Shown here: in pieces, positions 13,800 through 24,500 of the stretch
Position numbering within the stretch: the first letter of the stretch is position 1
Layout: the number at the start of each line of letters is the position of its first letter
Assembly: GCA_965153455.1 (NCBI GenBank)
Contig: OZ234494.1
Location: 12,896,001-12,960,000 of the forward strand
Length of the DNA: 64,000 nucleotides
Reading direction: 5' to 3'
DNA from: Sphagnum compactum
Lineage: Eukaryota > Bryophyta > Sphagnopsida > Sphagnales
The notes under the pieces: generated by a model
Databases searched by the model: none
Told to the model about the DNA's origin: nothing
What the model saw: the letters and a program-made list of their open reading frames with translations, nothing else
Program-made: the position numbers and the translations under genes

Positions 13800-16440
13800 C
13801 ATGAACTGCCGTCTAAGTTTTTTTCTTTTTTCTTTTGCGATGGGCTGTTTTGATTGGCCTATCAGCAAAAAGAAAATGAAACTCGAGAGGCTCCTCAAAA
13901 GGCAATTTCAATGTGAGGATGGAGGGCCTCCACTTTGCCTCCCCTATATAGATGAGAAGGGGAGAACTTTGAGCAAAGGATATGAGAGAAAGTAAACTAC
14001 TATTGGGGAACACCCTTGGGGAACAGAATGAAGGAACCCATTGGGAACCCAAGGAACATCATTCAAAACAGGCTGAGAGAACATGATGGGAACACAAGAA
14101 TACAAAATCCATCATCAAAAAAATAAATAAAAATTTGCAAACACCAATTTTTGTTCAAACCAATTCTCACATTATTTGAAGAATGTACTTCATCCAAAGT
14201 ACATTGAACAGGCCAATTTTACTGCTGGTGCTGGTGGACCTCCTCTAGGGCCACGATGGATGGATGAACCGACACCTACAATGGTACCTTCACCTTCTTG
14301 AGTGAGGGCTTTTAGTGGCCATATTTAACCCAAGGAATGTACCAGTGTAGGTGCAGGTTCACCCAAGGTTACCTCCTCTATTACAAATTATGAAGGCTAC
14401 CCATCATCCCACTCCTTTTGGGGGAATGGAGAACTAATCAACCAAACCATGCTTGTCTTTGTTTTTTCAACACCTGAAAAGCTGAAAGTGTTGAAACAAC
14501 ATCCAAATATGTTGAAGGGGACAAGAGTTAGCATTTATGTATGGGTCGATCGATCAATTGCTTGCTTGGTAGCGTGTCGTTGAAGGGAGAATAAGCATTC
14601 TTATTGAGGAAGAACATTTCTTATTGAAAAGACAAAGGTTGGGAACATTATGGTCTTTGGTGTGGCCATTGGTATATAGGTTTTGTTACCTTGTAATAAA
14701 AGTTCAATTTAAAATGAGAAAAAAACAAAAGCTCGGGGATGATTATTGGAAGGAAGAGTGACAAGCTCTATGATGTCAAAATTGTGGCTAATTTTGCATG
14801 TCCTAGTATAAGTGAAACTTGGTCACAATTTTTTTAGATTTTTTAAAGATGTGTTATGGGGCTTTAAAGGGTCAGGATTTGCTTTGCGACACCAAACCTT
14901 TAAAAAAATATTATTGAGGTTAAATGAGTGCAAAATTTTGGAGTTAAAAGGCATTGCATTTATGGGGAGATCCATGGATACACACTTACAAATAAGAATA
15001 TCAAATTTGTATGGGGGTAGTGGACCCGATTGGATGGCATTGGGGATTGATTGAAGGTGGTATATAAACAAACATGAGAATGAAATGAATTGGAAGCATT
15101 ACGTAACTAAACTTTTTCCAATGATTGGGATGATGGTAAACACATATTATTGATGGGGGCCATGTTCAAAGTATTGGGTAAGGCGTTAACCCATGGAGGG
15201 TGTTCCCACTTGTAAGCCTCTTGTATTTGATCAAGGGATAGTGATCCTAAGGGACTTGTTAAAGCCACAAATCGAGTGCTACCCTTCAAACATAGGGTGC
15301 TTACAATGGGAATGGCCTCGAAGGGGGACCCTTGTATGAGTAATAATAACCTCCCACCCCACTCTCTCCCCGAGGGGCCTTACAAGCATAATAGCCCCCC
15401 AAAATATGAGCCTCACAAGTGTAATGCCCACCAGGGCAAGGTGCCAAATGAGCTAGATATATGGTGTACCCCCACAATTGCCCTCAACAACAAAGGCAAA
15501 CAATCAAACAGGTTAGGGTTGGGCAACATTCTTTACGACAAAACAATGTTGTCATTCTTCAATGCTAAATTTTATGAAATTATGTTAAGGGTTGGATGGA
15601 TGTGAACATTGGGAGGAACATGGGAACACAGTCAACTAATAACTGCTTGTTATGAAATGCAATTTGGGAAGTCTTAGGTATAAATATCAAAATTCATTTG
15701 GTAGAATTGGGGTGGTTGATGAGAGCATGGATTCCTCTACCTCATTTGTTTCACTATTCCTTCCTTGCTCTATACTAGGCATTCTTGATGAATACCTTGG
15801 TCTATACTAAGTATTTTAAATGAATACCCAATATGATGTGCACTTGTATGTACTATGGAGGGGTATACTTTTTCCATCCTAGAACATCTGTGACACTATC
15901 CAAACAATAAGTCAATTACCCAAAATGTACAACAAAACATCCCATATCTAGCCCCCCAAGAGAGAAAAGGCTTGCACATAACACATCAACTAATTGAACT
16001 TCATGGGAGAGTCTAATGCATGGGGGAGAATGGGACAATTGGTAGCATGGTGAGAGAAAGAAAAATGAGACTGCCAAATTGTTAAAAAAAGAGACACATG
16101 CTTGATAATCAAACTAAGCCAAATCAACTTGACATTATTGTCTAAATAAAAATATTATTGCAAGCAACATATAGCCTAGTTAGTGTGCATGCGCCTAATC
16201 CCCTAACAAATTCCCAAACTAAGAACTCCGTGGGTAATAATATTCTTTGCTCTAATACCTAGTAACATCCCATGACAATAATGGTGTAACGACTTGTAGA
16301 GCCCAACTTCCATATGGAAGTACTAGGTACATACATATGTACATACTTAGTTAAGAGAAAAGGGTAAGGTGTAGGATATCTTAGGTGCATACACAAGACG
16401 CCATATGAACACCCCAAACTGAAACTCAATCTCCCAACTA
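13800..16440. other. Spacer, no gene recognised
   Basis: Several open frames of 60-109 codons occur (for example 15276-15605 on +), but none shows a known domain, splice context or convincing coding composition. I see nothing else that can be supported. Confidence 0.4.
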
Positions 16441-16447
16441 CCTAGTG

Positions 16448-16825
16448 CCCAAAGCTTTCCTTTCCTTCATTTTGCAAAGGGAGCTAACAAAAACACACAC
16501 ACCCCAAGCTTTCCTTTACTTTACTTTGAAAGGGAGCTCATAAAAACACACACATACCCAAAGCTTTCCTTTACTTCACTTTGCAAGGGAGCTCAAAAAA
16601 AGCACACACATACCCAAAGCTTTCCTTTCCTTCACTTTGCAAGGGAGCTACAAAAAACACACACATACCCAAAGCTTTCCTTTACTTCACTTTGCAAGGG
16701 AGCTCAAAAAAACAAACACACACACCCAAAGCTTTCCTTTCCTTCACTTTGCGATGGAGCTAAACAAAAATGCACACCCAAAGCTTTCCTTTCCTTCACT
16801 TTGCAAGCAAGCCAATAAAACATGT
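16448..16825. repeat. 54-58-bp minisatellite, 7 copies
   Basis: Each unit starts CCCAAAGCTTTCCTTTCCTT, continues CACTTTGCAAGGGAGCT and ends in an A-rich stretch with ACACACAC. Seven copies can be counted. Small length differences shift the frame between copies, so the open frames crossing it are not genes. Confidence 0.92.
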
Positions 16826-17123
16826 TGTCACTCGGTACATGAGCGTCCCAAATCATGAAATTCCAAAAAGAAAAGAAACACATGATACCAATCATGGTTT
16901 TCGCATCCCCATATATCGGCCCACTTTCTTCCCTAATTTCCGCCCTTTTCAGTCGCCTTGTCCGCCCCTCATGGCCCCTCATGGCTGAACCCTCCGCACC
17001 CCACCTATCAATGTGCCAGACAAAACTGGGCTTGTGTATTCTTCGGGTTGAGGCCCCAAGGAAAAAAGCTGCAAGGCAAAAAGGTGACGAAGTACAGCAA
17101 ACATGAGACAAATATGCCAAAAG

Positions 17124-17181
17124 GAGAGAGAGAGAGAGAGAGAGAGTGTGTGTGTGTGTGTGTCTCTCTCTCTCTCTCTCA
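17124..17181. repeat. Compound microsatellite (GA)n(GT)n(CT)n forming a hairpin
   Basis: A GA run of about 21 nt, a GT run of about 18 nt and a CT run of about 18 nt follow each other without spacer. The GA and CT arms are complementary, so the tract can fold into a hairpin whose loop is the GT run. Confidence 0.95.
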
Positions 17182-17454
17182 TCTGCATTAATTCAAGATA
17201 GCATCAACTCAAGAGAGAAAGTATCAATCCACCCCAGAAGAATTTTGTCAATCTTTCATCAACTGTAGAACATAGCAAATCAATTGGAGAAGAATTTTGT
17301 TCCTCAATCTTCTTCGTCAACCAACCCGAGAATGTATCAAATCCGAGAAGAATTTTCTCAAATGTGTTCTTCCCAGATGATGGATGATGTAATAACCAGT
17401 GTTGAGCAGGTTCTCTCTCTCTATATATATATATTGATAACCCTAAATTTTATG

Positions 17455-18297
17455 TTTTCTTAGAAAATTTAAAAATCAATGATCCGTTGGTTTAAGGTTT
17501 TTTGAAAATCTAAAAGCAACGAACCACCATCGGTTTCAGGTTTTTGAAAATTTAAAAATCAATGGACCCTGCCTGGGTTCAGGTTTTTTTGAAAACTTAA
17601 AAATCAACAAACCACCCATTGGTTTAGGGTTTTTTTGAAAATTAAAAATCATATGAACCATCATGGGTTTAGGGTTTTTTGAAAATTAAAAATCAATGAA
17701 CCACCATGGGTTTAGGGTTTTTGAAAATCTAAAATCAACGAACCACCATCGGTGTAGGTTTTCAAAAATTTAAAATCAAATGAATCACCATTGGTTTAGG
17801 TTTTTTTTGAACATTTAAAATCAATGAACTACCATTGGTTTATGCTTTTTTTTGAAAAACCTTAAAATGAATGAACCACCATCGGTTTAGGTTTTTAGAA
17901 AATCTAAAATCAATGAACCACCATCTGTTTAGGTTTTTTGAAAATTTTAATACCAACAAACCACCATTAGTTTAGGTTTTTTGAAAATTTTAATACCAAC
18001 CAACCACCATTGGTTTAGGGTTTTTGCAAATTCAAAACCAACAAACCACCATCCGTCTAGGGTTTTTGAAAATTTAAAACCAACAAACCACCATCCGTTT
18101 AGGGTTTCTGAAAATTTAAAACCAACAAACCACCATCCGTTTAGGGTTTTTGAAAATTTAATACCAACGAGCCACCAATTGGTTTTTAGGTTTTTTGAAA
18201 ATTTAATACCAATGAGCCACCGATTGGTTTTTAGGTTTTTTGAAAATTTAAGACCAACGAACCACCATTATTGGTTTAGGTTTGTTGAAAATTTAAA
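17455..18297. repeat. About 44-bp minisatellite, about 19 copies
   Basis: Each unit contains GTTTAGGTTTTTTGAAAAT, then AAAATCAAC or AAAACCAAC, then GAACCACCATCGG. I count about 19 copies, diverged at the 5' side and more uniform at about 18000-18170. A 110-codon + frame (17981-18313) is a repeat artefact in which NHHPFRVFENLKPT recurs. Confidence 0.92.
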
Positions 18298-18548
18298 ATA
18301 TGTAAATAAATAAATAAGTATAAAGAAAAGAAAAAGAAAAGGTTATAGTTAATATGAACAATTCAAAGAACCTGCGGTTCTCATGAAAGGAATGATGAAC
18401 GGGCCAAAAGAGAGGTGTGTTGGTTTTCTGAATCTTTTCAGGTGATTTCTGGATCCGATGATTTTTAATAACTCGTGTTGTGCGGGTACCAGACAATAGT
18501 GGAAGTAAGTAGTGGACGGACGACAACAACAACAAAATGGCACACATG

Positions 18549-18598
18549 GTAGGCAGGTAGGTAGGTAGGTAGGTAGGTAAGTAGGTAGGTAGGTAGAG
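18549..18598. repeat. AGGT tetranucleotide microsatellite
   Basis: An AGGT/GTAG run of about 50 nt with two interruptions (AGGC, AAGT). On the - strand it gives a repeated Tyr-Leu-Pro-Thr frame that is not a gene. Confidence 0.95.
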
Positions 18599-18599
18599 G

Positions 18600-19440
18600 A
18601 TTTGCTGTAGGTAACTCGTCACCTAACTCAACCATACCCACATACCACTCGAGTAAGTCAAACAGAGGTGCAAATAATTAAAATTAATGTTGAAAATGTG
18701 TGAAGTATTTTTATGCAACAATGTTTTTAAATATAATATTACTTATTTTAATTTTGAAAAAACTTTTGATATAAAAATTAAAAATTAATTAAATTTAAAT
18801 AATTATAAATTAAAAAAAATGTTTTAAAAAATGTAACCCAAAATCTCGATCTCTCACATCAACCAACCGATCAAGAAGACTATTTTAGCAATACTTGGAA
18901 AAGGAAAACTCAAATCATTTTTATTTATTCATGAAAAGCATTGGCAAATTATGCTAGCCAAAAATTGAAATTGTTTTTATAAATGATCATAACATGGCAA
19001 TTGGTGAGGGGAATTATACCAGCTTGTTTTTTTTAAGTTTTTGGGTGTGAATATTCAAATTATGAAAAGAATAATAAATTTCTTTTTAAAAAATCATGAA
19101 ATTTGCATGAATGATTGTAACACATTGTAAAGGATTTTTTGTGAAAGGAAATTGATCCTAATTCGCCAAATTTCTAAATTCTTTAACAAAAAAAAAAAAT
19201 CACCCCAGAGTTTGTTTGTTTGTTAGTTTGTTTCTACAACAGTTTGTTTCCAGCAGGTAACTAACTAGTAGCCAAAATGTAAGACAATTTCTTAATATTT
19301 TCTACTGGTCCTAAACCGGGTCTATAGGGAGCCAGGTTTGGCCTAAAATCTTCTTGTGGGATGATCGCCAATTCTGGCTATCTGTCACAAAATTGAAAAA
19401 AATCCATTGCATTAGTATAACTGGGTAATTCAAAGATTGA
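18600..19440. other. AT-rich spacer, no gene seen
   Basis: AT-rich sequence with TTTGTTTG repeats near 19209-19232. Nothing coding or structural can be supported. Confidence 0.4.
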
Positions 19441-19499
19441 ATTTGTTGTTGAATTGTTGCTGTTGTTGTTGCCGTTGCTCACGTAAGGAAAAAAAAAAA

Positions 19500-20060
19500 A
19501 CGATAAACTGCTTTATGTTTTCCCTTCCTGCCCGCTGCCCACTGTGACTGCCCTTTCTGCCCCCTTTTTCTTGTTTTGGATTAAAAACAAAACCTCCCTG
19601 ACTGCTGCCCTTGGAACTCAATTTGGGTTCTTTTTGCCCACCACCCTGCCTGCTGCCCATGTTTGTAACCCAATGTGGGTTCTTTTTGCCCTGCCTGCCT
19701 GCCTGCTGCCCGTTCACCTTCTCTCTGGGTCTCTCTGTGTTTCTTTTGCGTTGAGTGAGTGCGGTCTTTTTCTTTATCTGAGCGACAGGACCGATCAAAG
19801 GGTATTACCTACCTTTATGCTACCCTTACCCGCCGGTTCCAAGAGTCAGGACCGCCCCAGCACTGGTCTTTTTGTCCACTGCCCATCGGACTTTTTCTTG
19901 GTTTTTCTTTTCCCCGCTGCCTGCTGCCCATTAAACTTGTTTCTGGGTTTTTCTTTTCCTCCCAGCCTGCTGCCCATTAAACTTTTTTTGGGGGTTTTTC
20001 TTTTTCCTCCCAGCATGCTACCTGATTTAGTTTTCCTTTTCCCCTTTCTCTCTTTCTCCG
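19500..20060. repeat. CTGCTGCCC / TTTCTTTTCC diverged repeat region
   Basis: The motif GCCTGCTGCCCATTAAACTT followed by CTGGGTTTTTCTTTTCC recurs at roughly 50-60-bp spacing, with older copies upstream. The bias produces long open frames on both strands (for example 19544-20260 on +), which I treat as composition artefacts. Confidence 0.7.
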
Positions 20061-20179
20061 TTTCTTTTGCTCTTGATTGCTTTCTTTTTCTCTTGGGGGC
20101 TGTGCCATGTTGTTGTGGTCTGTTCTGGGCTGTTTTTGGGCTTTTTTTTGCCTCCCCGAATGCTACCCGTTTAGCTTTT

Positions 20180-21558
20180 CTTTCCCCCCCCCCCCCCCCT
20201 CCCTCTCTCTCTCTCTCTCTTCCGTCTCTCTCGCTGTCTGTCCGTTTCTTTTGCTCTTGATTGCTTTCTTTTCCTCGTCTGGGCTTGTGCCGTGTTGTTG
20301 TGTTTTGTGCAGCAGCTGCTGCAGTAGCGAGATGTACATGGGTCTTGAGCACGCGTCCATCTTCCACAGTTGCTGCTGCTGCAGCATTTTTGCTTTTTCT
20401 CTTCTTGTATTTGCTTTTACCCATCTTCTGTTGGAGCTGGCTTGCTTTTTTCCCGGGAGCCGCAGTAGGAGCAGCTGGATGCAGCTACGACCACATTGCA
20501 TTATTGGCTTTGGTTATGCTTCAGCTTGTGTGGACTCTTCTTCTTCTTCTTCTTCTTCTCAGCGATTTCCCTTACACCAAAACAAAGCTGCCGGGTTGCA
20601 AAGCGTTGGAGAACGAGCGAAAGAGAGAGAGAGATATTTGGGTCCTGGTAACCTAGATGTGGATGTTAGCTCTGATTTAGCTGTGAGAGGTGCAGCAGCA
20701 ACATCTTCTTCTTCTTCTTCTTCTTCTTCTTATGTGCTGCTGTGGACGGTGAGGAAAGGAATGGTCGCAGGAGCTGCTTTCTGTGGAGATTGTTGAAGGA
20801 GGATCGGAAGGGAAGTTGCAGACAAGAAAACAGATAGAGATTTGGTTTGAAAGGAAAGAGGAGGAGGAGGAGCTGCAGGAGCTGATCTTAGCGCACGTGA
20901 GCAGGTGGGTTGCATGCAGCAAGTGTTTAGGGAAGATTTGCAGTGGCTTTGGAGGTGGAAAGAGGAAGTGGAATAGACTGATGGGAGTTAGAGAAGAAGA
21001 AGCGGGACGTGGAGCTCTTGCTGCTGCTGCTGGCGGAGGACAGCAAGGGAGCTGCTATGATGGCGCGTGTTGCATGGTAATCGAGTGTGAAGATGATGGG
21101 CGTTGGCAGTATCTCTGGTAGGTGCCCGCATTGGTGCTGTAGTTGTCTCGCGTAAAGCTCCCGCCATCGCTGACCCTTTCAAGCCTTCTGAAGTTGACTA
21201 CAGGGAGGTTCTGCATCGCTGAAGCCCTTTCCTTTAGCCTTCTGAAGTTGCAGCGGCAGCAGGGAGATGCTGTCGTCTGACGGCTTTAGAGAGCGTGACC
21301 CACTGCAGGCAACAATGCTGCTGGCGGTTTGGAGAACATGTAACACAATGGTACTGATGGAAGCTGATGATGATCTGAGAGCGGAAGGACCATCTTCGAG
21401 TATGATTGTAGAAATGGGTGAGATTGGAAGCCAGGAGTAAGAGATGTGTGAGAGACAGAGAAAGAGACTCAGACACAGACAGGGAGGGAGGGGATCAACC
21501 TGAATTGGGATTGTTTTGAGCTCTGGGAGAAGGAAAGACAGAAATAGAGGAAAGAGAA
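20180..21558 (+). promoter_or_regulatory. Probable promoter and 5' leader of the large RPSTP-repeat gene
   Basis: GC rises, and CTT runs (about 20538-20560 and 20706-20731), CTCTCT tracts, a C run (about 20185-20199) and CTGCTG motifs appear ahead of the first coding exon. Purine-rich sequence directly precedes the start codon at 21559. Pyrimidine and CTT tracts are common in plant core promoters and leaders, but I cannot place the transcription start. Long open frames here lack homology, and some would be upstream ORFs if transcribed. Confidence 0.45.
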
Positions 21559-24500
21559 ATGGCTGATACCAGGCGTGCAAGGGAGATGGTAGTTGGTCAA
21601 ATCCATCATCATCACAAGGAGCAGCAGCAACAGCAACAACAACAACACCGGCGTGGCTATAGCATGAGCAGTGCAAGAAGGGAGAAGGATGAGGACCTTG
21701 CCTTGTTCCAAGACATGCGCAAGTGTGAACATACCCAATACTTGCTTTCTGACCTTGAGGATGGTGAGAACAGTCTCTAAATATTCTGTGAAAGTCTTGA
21801 ACTCTCTGAACACTTCTTTGTCTCTTGAAACAATGGCCATTGAAGGATATTGAGCTCTTTCTTTGCTGTTTTGTTTTTCCTGTATTGTGATTTTGGTGGT
21901 GGCAGCAGCAAAGCTAGGAGATCTGTTTGATCCAATTGCAGCAGCTTGCATTGAACGCAAGGGAGTAGGAGCAGACTTACTCAACTCTGATGCTGAGAAG
22001 AATGATTACGATTGGTAAGTGTGTATGGCTGGCTGTATTTCCTTCCTCCTCCAGAGAGCTGAATCTTCTCTTGCTTTCTGAGTTCTCTTCACCATCAAGG
22101 GTAAAAGGATTGGGTTGCCTTGAAAAGCTTTCTGAAGAACTGCGAGAACATTTTCCAGAGCTTGCCATTGCAACAGTAGAAGACAGACAAGACAGAGAGA
22201 GAGAAACAACTAAGTGCAATGTGGCATTTGGAACTGCTGTGCAGGCTGTTGACTCCACCAGGCACTCCACTGTTTCCATCACTTGATTTGGAATCACATG
22301 CTTACACTCCCTTACAGCAGCAGCAAGGACTTCTCATGAATCACTCGCTCGCTGCCATCAAGACCTCGCGGGTTTGTTTGCAAATGCTGCCTTCACTGAC
22401 TTGGGGTTTCAGACTCCAGTCCACCATTGATCCTTCCTTGTGTGCTTCATTCTTGATGAAGGTGTCTTTTGGTGTGTGATTCATGTACAAGTAAAAATCC
22501 TGCTGAAGGAGAAGAGAATTGGGTTTTGCAGATTGCAAGCAACAATCATGCAGAAGGTCTTGTGTTGAAATCTTTGGCGCGTGGCAATCAAAACCCTAAT
22601 CAAAGACCAGGTAGTAGTACTCCCCTGAGTACTCAAAGCAACTCCACACCACGAAGCACTCCAACTACTACTACATCCGGAACTCCTCACTCTGTGAAAC
22701 CTTCGACCCCGACGAAATCATCAACTTCTTCAGCATCGAAGTTCTCCCTACAGGTGGCATCATCAACTCCTGCACAACAGTCGCCCTTCATAACATCATC
22801 TTTCACAGGAAGAGTGTCTACTGCTTATTCAAATCGGCCCTCAACTCCAACAAATCGGCCCTCAACTCCAACAAATCGGCCTTCAACTCCAACAGGCAGG
22901 CCCTCAACACCCACACTTCGACGCTCAAGCTCAAGCTCCACTAGCACTCGAGCTTTTAGCACAGTCACGGCACGTGGCAACCCCTCTCCCACGAGAAGCA
23001 CTGCAAGCTCAGGAGCTTCAAGAGGAATTTCCCCTGTGAGGTCACCGTACAAGGGGAACTCACCGGCAAGAGGAAGATCCCCAGTGCCTGCAATGGAGCG
23101 GGGATCATCATCATCACCAAGGATACATTCAGTCATAATTCCTGATGGTTTGCCTTCAGATATTCCTCCAAATCTACGCACTACATCTGATCGAGCTCCA
23201 TCTTCTGCGCATCACCGATATGCAGGTTATAGTGAGGCAACAACAACTCAAATGCCTGACATGCTTGATCACACCTCAAATCAGCCAGTGTCTCCAAACT
23301 TCGTCAGAAGCCGCAGGTCTACTAGCCATGGACAAGATCACTCAAGTGTGCAGTCAGGGCGAGTCTCGTCAGATGATGATAGCAGCAGCTATGAGGTCTC
23401 TTCACAATCAGCAGTGTCAAGTAGAGGGCTTACGCCTGAGCGGGGAAGAGGGTATGCACAACAGCTGCAACCTTCAGTTGGAAATGAAGACTGGCGAAAG
23501 AGCCATTCAAGCTTTCAGGCTAAGCAATCACCATCTTCAAGAGATTCTCCACATTTTGGCACCATACTAACAAGGAAGACTCCCAATGCAGCTTCACGCA
23601 ACTTGGTATGGAAGAAATACACTGGCTTGCACTAGGATTCCTGGGTCTTGTATGTCATATTAGTAGGTTGCTACAGAACTTCCGACTCCGTTTGTGTGTC
23701 TTGGAGTGTATGTTGTTTGTCTGTGTAAAGCTAAATACATAGTGTTGTTTGTGTACCTTGCAGGGGATTCACAGATCTTCTTCATCAGGGGGATTCCGGC
23801 CACTGATGACAAAGAACTCAGTTTCAACATTATACAACAGCAGCAGCAGCAGCAGCAGCAGCAACAGCACTGCTGCTGCTGCTGCTGCCACCACCCGTGC
23901 AAATACCTTACCCCATAGACCTCTTACACCTGGGAGCACTGCAAGCTCAGAACAGGGTGCTGCAAGTGTTGCACCCGACAGTGATGGGGACGATGATCTG
24001 TTGAACGCTTGGGGACAGCTTGAGTTATCATCACTTGGGGCAGGAGGACATGCAGACATTCTTGTTCTTGATAAAGAGCATGAGAAGTTGACAAGCTGGG
24101 AGAGTCTTCAACAATATGAGCAAGATCTGAAACTACCAGGATCAACAATAGTACATAGTGACATGCATGATGAGGCTGACAGCTACAAAAGCCATGGGTT
24201 CAGTGGTACTAGAGAAGCTCTAGTAGTAGAAGAAGAAGAAGAAGAAGAGAGTTCTTCGCATTCTGTGTCATCGTTGAGTGTCAGGGAGTTGAAGTTGAGG
24301 AGTATGCTTGATGAGGAGTCGAACAGTGAATGCATGGGAGCTACAACAGAATGGTTGTGCTCAGATCTGGTGGCGAAGAAAGGGACAGATCTCAAAGTGC
24401 ATGAGAAAGCCAGAGAGCAACCGGAACATAAACAGCAGGTATTGAACTCGCAAGCTAAAGAGGACAATGTTGCTGTATTACCTGAATTCTGGTGCAATTC

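Noticed and set aside
15276-15605. 109-codon + frame
   Set aside because: No family motif, no promoter or splice context, and composition typical of random open sequence.
17981-18313. 110-codon + frame with NHHPFRVFENLKPT repeats
   Set aside because: Reading of the 44-bp minisatellite; copies upstream break the frame.
19544-20796. Two + frames of 238 and 239 codons rich in Phe, Leu, Ser and Cys, and - frames of 112-192 codons
   Set aside because: All follow from pyrimidine-rich, CTGCCC-rich sequence, overlap each other, and lack any domain or splice context.
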